NCBI GenBank assembly: GCA_949825065.1
Contig: OX463856.1
Coordinates: forward strand, 1,526,702 to 1,590,701
From: Odontocerum albicorne
Lineage: Eukaryota > Arthropoda > Insecta > Trichoptera > Odontoceridae
Reading direction: 5' to 3'
DNA length: 64,000 bases
Under the pieces are notes generated by a model, which worked only from the letters and a program-made list of their open reading frames with translations, did not search any database and had not been told where the DNA came from. The first letter of the stretch is position 1. Each line of letters begins with the position of its first letter. The position numbers and the translations under genes were made by a program. This document shows, piece by piece, positions 21,285 to 31,780 of the stretch.

Positions 21285-22275
21285 CACTCTGGCTGTTAAG
21301 TATATACGAGTATATAGACTCATGTGTGAAGGCACTAGATAGGTTGATTGTTGGCATACATTTGTCAAATGAGAACGTATGTGTATTGTTGTATGCAGAT
21401 GACATGGTAGTGTTTGTGGACAGTGAAAGCGAATTGCAGAGTTTGATAAGTAAATTGTATGAGAAAAATGCGAAGAAAAATATCTGAAAATGAATGTTGC
21501 CAAATCGAAAGTAATGGTGATAGAAAGTGTGAAAGGAAAACTAAATGCGATAATGTGGGAGGGAAATGAAAGATGGTAGCAAGTTGAGGAATTCTGCTTT
21601 TTGGGTTATATATTCTTAGAAGGTGGAAGAGGGATATACGAGTATGACGCCGTGTAACCTTAGGAAATAAAGTTAATGGGGCGCTTAAACATATACTCCT
21701 CTAAAACATGAAAGTCTACAACAGTATTTAAGTACTAAATTTGATGTATGTGAGTGAAACGTGAACTCGAACAAAATATTCGAACTGGACAGTGTCAAAA
21801 TCTGTTAAGTTGATAGTCCACAGTAGTATGGTGCCAACTTCGATGTATGGTAGTGGACGAGTGAGACGAGCAGACTAAATTCTGTAGAGATGCGTGCATT
21901 GAGTGACAATGTGTGACATAATACCGAATAAAGGTATAAGGGTTTAATGTGAATTTAAAGCTGACGTGTTAATTGAAATGAATAAGAGTACGTTGTGATG
22001 GTTAGGACATGTAGAAGGAATGAATTAAGAAAGTCTAACAAAACAGATGTACAGTGCATATGTAAGTTGAAGGCGTATGAGAGGAATATCAAGGAAAATA
22101 TTATTGGATTAAGTTAATTATATTCTGAAAGAAGGAAACGTTGATCTTAAAAAATGTATGAGAATGTGTATGGATGTGGAAGAGGCAAAGGATGTGTGCC
22201 GAGTTAGGAAAGTATATCATTCTGTCCTGTCTGCTTACCCCAACAGGAAAATGGCGTGATGGTATGTATGTAACA
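21285..22275 (+). mobile_element. LINE-A, longest copy (RT to 3' end)
   Basis: About 1 kb of LINE-A. It starts in the reverse transcriptase with V-L-L-Y-A-D-D-M-V-V-F-V-D-S-E-S-E-L, then after a stop K-M-N-V-A-K-S-K-V-M-V-I-E-S-V-K-G-K and E-E-F-C-F-L-G-Y. It runs through the post-RT region to GTCCTGTCTGCTTACCC and GGCGTGATGGTATGTATG. Several stops and frameshifts; not active. This copy links the Y-A-D-D-M fragments and the many short 3' fragments of the window into one family. Confidence 0.92.
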
Positions 22276-22481
22276 TACGAGTAGGTCTTCCATAATCTAT
22301 TAAAACTAAGGTTCAATAGTATGGTTTAATATTAACTGTGGTTCATTCCACGGTTTACTTTTTTAATAGTTGATTAACTAAACTATAATTTTGTTTCCTT
22401 TTGCATAAGTTTGCTTTAAACACAAAACATTGATACATTTGCTATAATTCTTTCAATCTCAACATATCATTAGTTCAATAA

Positions 22482-22810
22482 TTACTTTGCTGAAATCCAA
22501 GGTTTTCTTTTATTACTTTTCATTACTAGACCATTGGGTACACTGCTTCCAATTGCCCTCATCTCTGTACCCGATGGTCGATCTGTCAAGCGTCGTCTGC
22601 AGAGATGGCCCGTTACCCGTCTCATTACCCCATCTCTCTTTATCCTCCTGCTCTGCTGATCTGGTATCCTGGAACTATTCTCGAGGGATATTGGTCTCCC
22701 GCCCTCCCGTCTGCGACTAATGGGTGGCCATTTCACTAATTCCTCCTCGGATTCGGTCCATTGTCTACGTGACGGTAGTGACCGATTGTGCTTTAGAGGT
22801 TATTCGGTTT
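22482..22810. other. GC-richer segment, unidentified
   Basis: Clearly GC-richer than its flanks and open over about 80 codons on both strands. The predicted peptides have no signature I recognise. It may be a LINE or exon remnant. Confidence 0.3.
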
Positions 22811-22854
22811 CGCAAAGTACTGATTGTTTTTCTTCTTCTTTGATTATTTATTTA

Positions 22855-23290
22855 TGGGAAATATAAACGACTCTTAAGTATCCTTATTCAACATTTATTA
22901 AATAAAAGAAAAATATATCAACATGTTACAAAATATAAACGACTCTTTAAGTATTCTTATTCAAGATTTATGAAATAAATGAAAAAAATATCAACATGTT
23001 ACAAAATATAAACGACTCTTTAAGTATCCTTATTCAAGATTTATTAAATAAACGAAAAATATCAACCTGTTACAAAATATAAACGACTCTTTAAGTATCC
23101 TTATTCAAGATTTATTAAATAGAAGAAATATATCAACATGTTACAAGATATAAACGACTCTTTATATATCCTTATTCAAGATTTATTAAATAAACGAAAA
23201 ATATCAACCTGTTACAAAATATAAACGACTCTTTAAGTATCCTTCTTCAAGATTTATTAAATAAAAGAAAAATATCAACATGTTACAAAA
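22855..23290. repeat. tandem array, about 75 bp x 6
   Basis: Each unit has AAATATAAACGACTCTTTAA, GTATCCTTATTCAAGATTTA and ATATCAACATGTTACA. Unit length varies by a few bases, mainly in A-runs. One unit has TTATATATCC instead of TTAAGTATCC. Confidence 0.92.
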
Positions 23291-23494
23291 AATCAACACA
23301 TTTCACAACACACACGCCACATGAAAGAATCAAAGTATCAATACCAAAAGAAAAAAAATACAAGTAAATCATATGACTATATTTTATGAAAAAAATTACA
23401 AGAATTACAAAATTAAAACAGATAATTTAAAGAGGACATTTAAATTTAAATGGTGTATTTTTCCATTTCATAAAGTAATCTAAAATACAAACAT

Positions 23495-24178
23495 TTGCCA
23501 AAGGTTATACCTGTATACAAAGCTTATACCTGTAACATATACCAGAAGGCATTGAACTGGTTGAATGTTAGAAATAGACGCCAAATTCACATACTGTCTC
23601 TATTGTATAATATCCTTAACTGTCCCGCCGCACCCTCTTATCTCGCCGAAAATTTTCAGCGTCTTTCCAATCATGGATTAGCGCTACGCTCAAACAGAGA
23701 TTGTTTATTGGCCTTTCCAGTTCACCGCTCTTCTTTTTTCACGTCGTCCTTTACTGTCCATGCAGTGAGACTCTGGAATCAGTTACAAACCAATATAAGA
23801 CTCGCTCCGTCCTTGGCATGCTTTAAGAAGCGACTGAAAAAACTCTCAATTTCTAGTCAGTAAAATAACGTGTTTCATTCCTGATTTTTCTTTTCCTTTC
23901 CTCTCCACCATCCTTTCCTTTCCTTTTGATTGATGATATCTCACTTTATATGAAAAATAGTGTTCGGGTGATTGTCCGTCTTTGTGGGGTTTGTGGGCAT
24001 GTTCTCACGTATATGTTTATGGATTTCGTGGGGATGGATAGTCATTTGAATGATTTATGCGACCACGTAACTTGCTTCATTTACTTTTGTCTGGTTGGTT
24101 GGAAGAGATTGCCGCCTGGCAATAAGCCCGCCAGATTGTATTGCAATAAAAGTGTTAAATAAATAAATAAATATACAA
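23495..24178 (+). mobile_element. LINE-G: ORF2 C-terminus and complete 3' end
   Basis: An open frame to 23863 gives L-N-W-L-N-V-R-N-R-R-Q-I-H-I-L-S-L-L-Y, P-S-Y-L-A-E-N-F, and a terminal V-H-A-V-R-L-W-N-Q-L-Q-T-N-I-R, S-L-A-C-F-K-K-R-L-K. This is the C-terminal domain seen in many arthropod LINEs, with an intact stop. A 300-base 3' region follows, ending in TTAAATAAATAAATAAAT. The part 23870-24165 is near-identical to the complement of 51773-52133. Bases 24090-24134 equal the 3' end of SINE-1. The two near-identical copies suggest recent activity. Confidence 0.9.
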
Positions 24179-24239
24179 AGGTTATACCTATATACAAAGG
24201 TTATACTTGTATACAAAGGTTATTTACCTGTAATCTAAT

Positions 24240-24645
24240 GAAAAAGTTTAAAAGGCGCCAAATAAATGCTGTAGAAATGGGTGCATTTAGAAGAATACAT
24301 GGGGTGACATTGTTTAACAGAATACAGAATGAAATGATTAGGAATGTATGTGAACTAAAGGCTGTATGTGTTCAGAAATATGAAAAAGGGCCCTCATAGA
24401 TGGTTAGGGCTTATGAAACGAATGAATGAAAAAAGAATAACGAAACAAATATAGTGGAAGGTGTGGTAGGAGAAGATCATAGAAAGTACGGCTGGATCAA
24501 GTGAATGATATTTTTAAAGGAGGAATCGTAGAAAACCAGAGAAATTGTAGTAGTATAAGAAGTTGTATATGAGGTGAATGATATCGGATATGAAGTCTGG
24601 CGATTTGTTCTATGTCTACCCCGACAGGGAAGTTTTGTGATTTGT
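24240..24645 (+). mobile_element. LINE-A C-terminal to 3' end
   Basis: GGGTGCATTTAGAAGAATAC, D-R-I-like N-R-I-Q-N-E-M-I, the K-R-M-N-E-K-R-I block and the end TATGTCTACCCCGACAGGGA. Ends about 100 bases before a Wnt5 exon. Confidence 0.85.
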
Positions 24646-24746
24646 ATATTTTTTTGTTGGGCAGCGGCTCGGGGATTTTCAATGAAATTTTTGCAACATT
24701 TTTTTTGTAACCGTTGTAAAATATCCCGTGTTTTCTCTGCTTCCAG

Positions 24747-24927
24747 GGTCCAGAGAGACGGCTTTCACGCACGCTGTACTATCTGCAGGGGCGGCGCTTT
24801 GGGTGGCGCGCGCCTGCAGGGACGGGCGACTCTCCTCCTGCGGCTGCTCACGGGCGCTGCGCCCTCGAGATCTACACCGGGACTGGTTATGGGGTGGCTG
24901 CGGGGATAACCTTGAATATGGATACAA
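24747..24927 (+). CDS. Wnt5: Wnt5 exon (S-R-E-T-A-F to E-Y-G-Y)
   Basis: Acceptor TTCTCTGCTTCCAG ends at 24746 and donor GTAAGT starts at 24928. The phase fits the exon at 14884: G plus GG gives glycine, making [12 protein letters not shown]. It continues with [14 protein letters not shown] and [15 protein letters not shown], the central Wnt block with its paired cysteines. The G-S-R-E-T-A-F start and [11 protein letters not shown] agree with Wnt5 better than with other Wnts. The exon is strongly GC-rich, with CpG-rich third positions, inside AT-rich introns. No break. The intron before it is 9.6 kb. Confidence 0.95.
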
Positions 24928-24929
24928 GT

Positions 24930-25424
24930 AAGTACATGGAAACGCATCATGCATCTTCATAAGCGGGACACAACTGATTCCATCGTATGAAATTTGTCAT
25001 TGAAAATTACTTAACATATTTTTAAATATAAGTTTTAATGAATTTATCATTACAAGTCATTAATATGTGTTTATCGATGAAGTACAATGTTTGGTATTTA
25101 GTCGACCATTGAAAATAGTTTTAGTTGTAAAATTCTACAATATGATAATTTCAGTCTTGAGTGCGCATGAATACAATCATCGTCTCAATAAAAGTATCAA
25201 AAATGACTTTTACCTACACTGAAAAATAATAAAAATAAGTACTACACTTACACTTTCTACATTGAATATAATATCAACATGAGACAGGCCTGGGCTTAGG
25301 AGACCCACGACCGTAACATACAAAAAAGTCGTATAATTTATTCACTCAATACACATAAATAAAATGTGTGTAATACCATATGTATCTATTTAAACATTAG
25401 AGGCAGTTTTTTCGGTGTCATTAT
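24930..25424. other. intron sequence, no feature
   Basis: AT-rich; nothing recognised. Confidence 0.4.
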
Positions 25425-25725
25425 ATATATCTACACACAATCATGTAATTTTTCTGTTGGGGTAGGCAGATAAGACAAAGCATCAAATTTTACTACTACG
25501 AAATATTTTTTTCGCCCTCTCCACATCCATACCTTCTGTTTCTCTTACTCCTTACGTTTATTTAATTTATTATTTCATTTACTTGGTCTACTCATACTTT
25601 TCTTGCTTGTCTTCCAACTCATGCCTTCACTATACATTTATTTAGCCAGTTTTTTCTTGATTTAAAACTGTCAGCATTCAACATGTCTAACATAAATCAC
25701 CTAAACGTGCACTTTTCACCCGGTT
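25425..25725 (-). mobile_element. LINE-A 3' end
   Basis: CTGTTGGGGTAGGCAGATAA at the left, then the reversed V-E, D-I-L and R-R-G regions (CTTGTCTTCCAACTCATGCC). Confidence 0.8.
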
Positions 25726-25756
25726 AATGCGACCCGGATAGTACATGTTTTTTTAA

Positions 25757-25900
25757 TCTGGCGAGTTTATTGCCATGTGGCAATCTCTTCCAACCAACCA
25801 GAAATATGTTTTTATAAGCCCTAAGTGTTAACCAGACTGGAATCCTATTTAAAAAAAATCTGGGTTCCAGCGGGGATCGAGCCCGCAACTTTTAATGGTT
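25757..25900 (-). mobile_element. SINE-1 copy, tRNA head truncated
   Basis: CTGGCGAGTTTATTGCCATG, CAACCAACCAGAAATATG, AACCAGACTGGAATCC and AGCGGGGATCGAGCCCGC (complement of the B-box). Stops short of the A-box. Confidence 0.85.
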
Positions 25901-26024
25901 CACTGTATAGTAAAAGTTTTCGCGTCATAGTTGACACCGGTTAGGTTAAATGCTGGTGCTTCACCCGAGGGTTTCAGGTTTGAATTCCCATGATACCCAA
26001 AAAATGAAGAGTACCTATCTGGAA

Positions 26025-26540
26025 ACTTCACCTCTTCTACATCTATACACCTTCTTATAAAGCTTTCACGATTTCTATTGTATTTCATTCTTTCAAAATA
26101 ACATTTACTTGATACAACTAAACTTTCTTCTGTCTTCCTCTGCCACGCCTTGCACTCACGTTCGCATTTTATATTTGTTCTGTAAGTCTTTCTTAATTCA
26201 TTCGTTCGACATGCCCAAATCATCTCAACGTACTCTTCTTTAACTTGCTCAACACATCAGCATTCATCCCTTATCGCCTCGTTCCGTAATCTGTAATTGT
26301 GACCCCGTCTACTCTTCTCAATGCATGCATTTCTAGAGTATTTCTTCGGATTCTAACACTATTTCTCCGTTAAGTTTAATTGCTCAGAAAAAAAAAACAT
26401 TTGAACAATAATTTAGATGTGATTCACTCACATTTGAACTGTATATTTATTATGTTAGTCTATCTTTATTAATTTGTTCTACATGCCCAAACCGTCTCAA
26501 AGTACTCTTCAACATATCTGCATGATAATTTCTGATATGT
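26025..26540 (-). mobile_element. LINE-A C-terminal fragments
   Basis: At 26025-26365 the - strand gives R-R-C-I-D-V-E-E, then the K-C-E-R-E-C-K-A-W-Q-R-K region and the reversed D-R-V-R-N part. A short second piece, with ACATGCCCAAACCGTCTCA, lies at 26465-26540. Confidence 0.75.
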
Positions 26541-26599
26541 TGAAGGGTACCATAATAATGAATGATTTTGAATATTAAAAATAGGAAAAGAGTAATTAT

Positions 26600-26830
26600 A
26601 AATAGGGTGGTTTATAAATTAGGGTCGTTTTGATACGGCTTATCGTGAAACGCATCAAAGGAAATAAAATAATGCGTCAGCCCATGATGCAGGCCGTCGT
26701 ACCAGCGCAATATCAGGGATATGCCATCCATGCCATCGGCAGAGCTCGCCACCCATCAGGCATGGAGATATCGCATTATCGTATCGCGGGAGCGAGCCCC
26801 CTGTCAGGGCAGCGAGCGTGAATATTATCT
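26600..26830. other. GC-rich island, unidentified
   Basis: GC-rich compared with its flanks, with short inverted pieces (GCGGGAGCGAGCC; CCATCCATGCCATCGG). Flanked by GGTGGTTTATAAATTAGGG and a T/A-rich run. No known domain in any frame. Confidence 0.3.
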
Positions 26831-27165
26831 TGATTATTCTATTATATTTCACTCCCCGTCAACCAACGATACTCAAACTTTAAAAAAAAATATTATTTAT
26901 TAATGAACGGTACAATGTGTCTTTAAACAAAAATGAAAAAAATAGTAGTGAGTTTTTCACACATTATAAAATACAGAATATTAACAAAATTTAAACAATG
27001 AAAATAAATACAAAGAAACAACCGTAAAATAAATCAAACAATACTCGTACATAAGTTAAAGTGCAAACGGGTACGGGTTGGATATTTAGTTCGTTACACA
27101 GATCTACAGTTCTTTCTTTGTTTTCTCAACATATGTATGTAGATTCGGGGAAGTACCGAATGTTC
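26831..27165. other. AT-rich, no gene seen
   Basis: Nothing recognised beyond one TACTCGTA. Confidence 0.4.
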
Positions 27166-27640
27166 AAGCTGCAGTCACTACCTTCCTATCTGCACACTGA
27201 ATTTATAGTATTTTTTTTATAATATTTTAAATCTGTCAACAAAAGTGGGTTCGATTTCCGATTTAAAGCGTCTTTGAGGAGAGTTTTCTTTCTAATACTA
27301 ATGAAGATTATATTTTATATAGTGCCGTTGAGAGATCAAGTTTTCCTTGAGGGTGCTCGAGATTACTCACAGATAAAAAAATATTATACAATGAATATAT
27401 ACAAGTTGAGTGTAAGGATAAGAGAAGGGGGAAGTTGCAATTAAATAAGGTACATTTAAGCGGCGTGTACTGGAAATAAACCAGATATTTAAAAAAAACT
27501 ATTTGGTAAGAATTCTGTAGATAATTTACCGAGGGAAAACGAACTACAAAAAAACCTTTGTAGTTCTTCCGCTATGTGATAGTTACACATTCAACTTTAA
27601 GTATAGTGAACTGTATATATGTAGTGTTCTCATATCATCA
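27166..27640. repeat. inverted pair of SINE-2 and its associated repeat
   Basis: 27166-27310 holds CACTACCTTCCTATCTGCAC followed by GTGGGTTCGATTTCCG (SINE-2 sense). 27340-27640 holds the complementary order, ATGTGATAGTTACACATTCA included. Both halves match 17400-17700 and 62980-63200. Confidence 0.6.
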
Positions 27641-27890
27641 TCATCATCATTGTCAACCAGGGTCGATCCACTGCTGAAGGTCTCCCAAGTTGACTCCAAA
27701 TAGTTCGATTTTTTGCTCATTGCTGCCATGTGATGCTGCCATGCTTCCTGATTTCATCTATCCGGCGTACCTTCGGTCTTGTTCTGGGCCTCTTTATGCC
27801 TCTTGGGTACCGTTGGATTATTTCGGATGTCCATCGGGAGTCTGATATTCTGGCTACGTGTCGCTCCCATTGCCACTTCATTCAAGTGTT
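27640..27890 (-). mobile_element. LINE ORF2 C-terminus (another family)
   Basis: Reads K-W-Q-W-E-R-H-V-A-R-I-S-D-S-R-W, I-I-Q-R-Y-P-R-G-I-K-R-P-R-T-R-P-K-V-R-R-I-D-E-I-R-K, a stop, then W-S-Q-L-G-R and a (GATGAT)n end at 27640-27650. This is the final domain of a LINE ORF2 plus its simple tail, decayed. Confidence 0.82.
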
Positions 27891-27894
27891 CTCA

Positions 27895-28285
27895 TATAAA
27901 CATTAATAAATTCTTAACTTGGGCTCTTTCTGTACAAATGATACAGAGTTTCAGACAATACAATGTAGAGTGGACAGATGCATGTTAGGTTATACCAAAA
28001 TTGACCAGAAAAGTTATGAGTGGATAAATGCCCATAAAAAGTTAATGATGTTGTAGAGGCTGCAAAAATACTCTGGGCTAGACAGGTCACCTGAACAATG
28101 GATCATCGTTGGACGTATGAAGTAATCAAGTGGTACCCAGTAGGCAGAACGAGTTCTGTAAGAAGACCAAAGGCACGTTGGGTGTACGAAATTCGTAAGC
28201 AAGCAAGCAGCTAAGGACAGGATTCGTTGAAAATAAATTGGATAGGTCTTCATCCTCCAGTGGATGAATGTGTGCTGATGATGAT
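27895..28285 (+). mobile_element. LINE ORF2 C-terminus, same type, head-to-head
   Basis: In shifting frames: S-F-R-Q-Y-N-V-E, Y-E-V-I-K-W-Y-P-V-G-R, R-R-P-K-A-R-W-V-Y-E-I-R-K, N-W-I-G-L-H-P-P-V-D-E, then a GATGATGATA end. Its 5' edge abuts the 5' edge of the copy at 27640-27890. Confidence 0.8.
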
Positions 28286-28549
28286 AAAATTCTAAACAGC
28301 GCTGTTTAAATCAATCTTTAATTAATATTATTATTACTTCTACTTGCGTTTTGATGTGACAAATAAATTTAAAAAATATTACCTTTAATTTATCTCCCTC
28401 CCTTGACATTCGCATATTTTTATCCACATCAAGACATTAAATATTTTGCTTTAGTCTATGGGTCTAGTGTTCTTCGTCAACAAGTTACTATTGAAGACCA
28501 AGATGTATCATTATTTTTATCAAGTCTGGATATTACATACTTATATACG

Positions 28550-28945
28550 TACAATCACGTCATTTCCCTGTTGGATTAGGCAAAGAAAGTAGAGCGTAAG
28601 AATTTCCTATCTCGACACAGTAGATCTTTTTATACAACTTCTACCATTTCTCTGACTCTACGTGTCCTTCTTTCATAATATCATTCACTTGATCCAACTA
28701 TAATATCGTTTTTCTTCTTCTCAGACGCCTTCCACTCACATTTTCACTATATATCTGTTTTGTTAGTCTTTCATAATTTATTTGTTTCACAAGCCCAACC
28801 CATCCCAGCGTGCTCTTGTTCACCCTACTTAACACATCAGCCTTAACTTCACATTCACCCCTTATCCCTTTATTCTAAATTCTGTCATATATTGTCACTC
28901 CATATATTCATCTTAATGCACGCATTTCTACACACCATAAGATTA
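28550..28945 (-). mobile_element. LINE-A C-terminal to 3' end
   Basis: CAATCACGTCATTTCCCTG at the left, then TTCACTTGATCCAACTATA (D-Q-V-N), GTCTTTCATAATTTATTTG and the reversed D-R-I-Q-N region at the right. Confidence 0.8.
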
Positions 28946-29029
28946 AATAAAATGAACATAAATAATTTAGATCGATACAAAATTGAAGAGTTAATATTTT
29001 TTTAATAAAATTAATAAAACACCTATTCT

Positions 29030-29225
29030 TTATTTTGTATTCACCACTGTTTTATTTGAGTTCAGTACCGGTTTCGATGACCTCCGGCGTACTCGTCAGG
29101 GGAAGTAGAAATAAGTTTTTTTTTATATAATTTAGTTCAACTTCACTTGACGAGGAAGACGGAGGTCTTCAAAATCGGTAGTGAACTCAAATAAAACAGT
29201 ATTGAATACAATTTAAAAAATAAAA
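29030..29225. repeat. inverted pair of Penelope-like terminal repeats, possible hammerhead cores
   Basis: The left arm read on the - strand has CTGACGA, GGAGGTCATC, GAAACCGGTACTGAACTCAA. The right arm on the + strand has TTGACGA, a GAAGAC/GTCTTC hairpin, AAAATCGGTAGTGAACTC. The arms face each other about 50 bp apart and end in similar AATACAA sequence. Confidence 0.5.
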
Positions 29226-29334
29226 GTTTAATTTAATTAAAAAAATATATATAAACATTACACCATAAAGCGAAACAAACGTCTACTTTAAAATTCAAGA
29301 AATGAATAGTAAAAGTTTAAAACCAGTGGTTCTG

Positions 29335-29560
29335 TAATTTGGTTCCGGTGCCTAGATTTCTGAACGCATTGTGCATCGTATTCCGAGGCGTGCATAATGT
29401 TTTTACTGCCCCATTCTACCGGCTTTGTCGAGGCCCGCTGCCGATTGGGCACGGCTCCTGGGAACGAATCGGGAACCGGTTGGCCGAGATCTCGTTGAAA
29501 CGTTTATTTGCAAAAAAATCCCATTCCACAATGAACATTTTTAATTTTATTTGAAATATC
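29335..29560 (+). other. GC-richer segment, unidentified
   Basis: Open for 71 codons but without recognisable motifs. TTTGTCGAGGCCCGCT also occurs at 31866-31881, so a dispersed repeat is likely. Confidence 0.3.
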
Positions 29561-29639
29561 GAATGACAAATGGGGAAGTTCCTTATATAGTGACCGTAGC
29601 CACCACCTTCCCATCTTTACACACAACTTGTTTTAATTT

Positions 29640-29745
29640 TGCAATATTGTTAATCTGTCGTTAATAGTGGGTTCGAATCCCTAGTTGGAGTGCCCTTGAG
29701 GAGAGTCTGCTCTCTAAACGGCGCTATATAAATTGTCCTTTTATT
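29640..29745 (+). repeat. SINE-2 copy, partial
   Basis: AGTGGGTTCGAATCCC (perfect B-box), then GAGGAGAGTCTGCTCTCTAA and GGCGCTATATAAATT. Confidence 0.65.
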
Positions 29746-29884
29746 CTTACTACAAACAAATGAAATGGTGACAAAGTAGTAGTATTGATGTCTTCCAATC
29801 GTGAGTTTTACGTTTAATTTATGATTGCAACCAAAATATTTATGTAATAACAGGGTTTAATGTAATCAATGGAAGAATAAATTA

Positions 29885-30510
29885 CTTCATTATTCCATTT
29901 AAATAAATAAATAAATACAGGTTTATTGATAGCAACATAGTATGTATATAATACATTTCGACACATTTCAAGAACACATTAAAAAGAGAATACATTAAAA
30001 AACAGAAGCTATCAAAAGGTCTGGGCTCATCTAATAACATCCCCCCGGCCAAGATACTTCCCACCAATATAGGGCGAGCCCAGCCACGGGGACACCAGAT
30101 GTTTTTCAGCCCACATCCTTGAACACGTAGAACAAGAAGATAAAAAAAAACACAGAAAATAAATAGATGACAAAAAAAAAACATTCAAGAGAGAAGACAT
30201 TAAAAGGTCCGGGCTCATCCCACAAACATTCCCCCGGCCGAGATACACCCCACCAATGTAGGGCAAGCCCGACCGCAAGTGCATCGGGGGGCTTCCATCT
30301 CACACCCCCGCATATCTAGATTAAAGAATAAATAAAAAAAAACAAAAACTTATGGTAGAAAAGAAAATAAAAAGTAAACCCACAAATACCACCTCAGGTA
30401 AACTGTCAGCAAGAACGAAAAAAAGAAAAGCCTCAAAGGAGTCCAAATTTTATAAAATGACAAATGGGAAATGAAATAGTTGAAACAACATTGAAATAGT
30501 TAGGCAGTAA
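29885..30510 (-). mobile_element. LINE-B 3' end, copy 2, part one
   Basis: The (AAAT)n tail at 29900-29917 starts the copy on the + strand. The two Y-I-G-G-V/K-Y-L-G-R-G segments follow. Sequence past 30330 extends farther upstream in the element than the other copies. Interrupted at 30513 by a mariner. Confidence 0.8.
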
Positions 30511-30512
30511 TA

Positions 30513-31473
30513 CGAGGCATATCCAGAAAGTAAGTGTACTGAATTTTTGTAGGTTACAATTTTTTTTATTTAAACAAAAAAATTACGTGGTTACCGTAGT
30601 ACATATGTAAGCTATTTTTCGACATAGTCGCCATTCCTCTCAATGCAGGTGGTGAAGCGGGGTATCAACTTTTTGATGCCTTCCTCGAAGTAGTTTCCCG
30701 CCAACCCCTCCGTCCACTTCTCCACCTCCTCCTTTACCTCCTCGTCGGTTGAAAACCTTTTTCCACCCTTGTGCAGCTTCAGGGAGGTAAATATATAGTA
30801 ATCTGAAGGTGCTAGGACAGGGGAATGCGCGGGATGGTTCAGGACATCCCATTTAAACGAGGCGAGCAGTTCCTTCGTGGCGTTGGCCGTGTGTGGTCTG
30901 GCATTGTCGTGCAGCAGGCAAACTCCATTTGTCAGCATGCCTCTCCTATTGTTCTGAATCGCCCTCCACAATTTTTTTAGGGTCTCACAGAGTATCTTGC
31001 AGAGTTGATGGTCTCCCCTTGAGGCACATATTCAATTAAAATTATGCCTTAACAGTCCCAAAACACGGATGTCATGATTTTCTTGGCTGAAATTGTGGTT
31101 TTGAACTTTTTGGTGGAGGGTGAAGAGGTGTGACGTGACCGTTTTTAAACTCGCGATACCACTTGTACACACTCGTACGATTCATAGCTTTATCACCATA
31201 TGCAGTTTTCACCTCATTATAAACCTCAACCGGAGGTTTTCCATTCCAAACGAGATAACGGATGACGCCGCATATTTCGCACTTGGCTGGAGATTGGATT
31301 GACATTTTTCACGAAACGTGTTGTCGCGTCGACACTTCTCAATGTACTGACCTCGAACCGGTCTCGTTGCGGAGGGGAAGGGTCAGGCTACACGAAAGTG
31401 TAGCCAACATGTCGAAAATAAAATCCATCCGGTCGTGAGAGCCTCAGTACACTTACTTTCTGGATACGCATAG
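30513..31473 (-). mobile_element. mariner transposon, second subfamily, deleted
   Basis: TA (30511-30512 and 31474-31475) flanks ends sharing TATCCAGAAAGTAAGTGTAC, read inverted at 31447-31466 with one change. The 961-bp length is below the usual 1.3 kb. Distinct in ends and protein from the copy at 15716. Confidence 0.93.
30612..31305 (-). pseudogene. mariner transposase, middle deleted
   Basis: The N-terminal part (31305-31072) begins M-S-I-Q-S-P-A-K-C-E-I and includes V-E-V-Y-N-E-V-K-T-A-Y-G-D and V-Y-K-W-Y-R-E-F-K-N-G, the first helix-turn-helix. The C-terminal part (30971-30612) has H-D-N-A-R-P-H-T-A-N-A-T-K-E-L-L, then L-A-P-S-D-Y, and ends G-D-Y-V-E-K. The second and third catalytic aspartates survive; the first, with its T-G-D-E-T-W context, is lost with roughly 170 residues of the middle. 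A frameshift lies between the halves. The enzyme is dead, but the ends could still be moved by a related transposase. Opposite in strand to Wnt5. Confidence 0.94.
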
Positions 31474-31475
31474 TA

Positions 31476-31780
31476 CATTGAAATAGTTAAGCATTTTTTT
31501 AAAAATGAATGAGAAGATAACGCACAAATACGTACGCACAATTCCCTATTCACCACCAGCGAAAAGAGAGGAAAGAAAGAAAAAAAAATTACATTAATCC
31601 CCACTACATGTGCTTGAACACTACATGCGTTTTCAGGCGGAATGATCACGGTTTATTATGAGCGTAACAAACATATTCAAATACCGGGATCATAACAAAC
31701 AACTTATAACAAACCAGGATCATTCCACATGAAGAGAGCCTCGGAATAGGAGGCAGATACACAGGTAGTGGGGATTAATA
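31476..31780 (-). mobile_element. probable LINE-B continuation after the mariner
   Basis: Starts with ATTGAAATAGTTAAGCA, matching ATTGAAATAGTTAGGCA just before the mariner (30490-30506). The rest is unique here, so belonging to LINE-B is inferred from position. Confidence 0.45.

Noticed and set aside
24574..24909. 111-residue protein overlapping the second Wnt5 exon.
   Set aside because: It is an alternative frame through a LINE-A tail and the GC-rich exon; the Wnt frame has splice sites and conserved motifs.
24679..24960. Opposite-strand proteins of 61-93 residues over the same Wnt5 exon.
   Set aside because: They are antisense shadows of a GC-rich exon.
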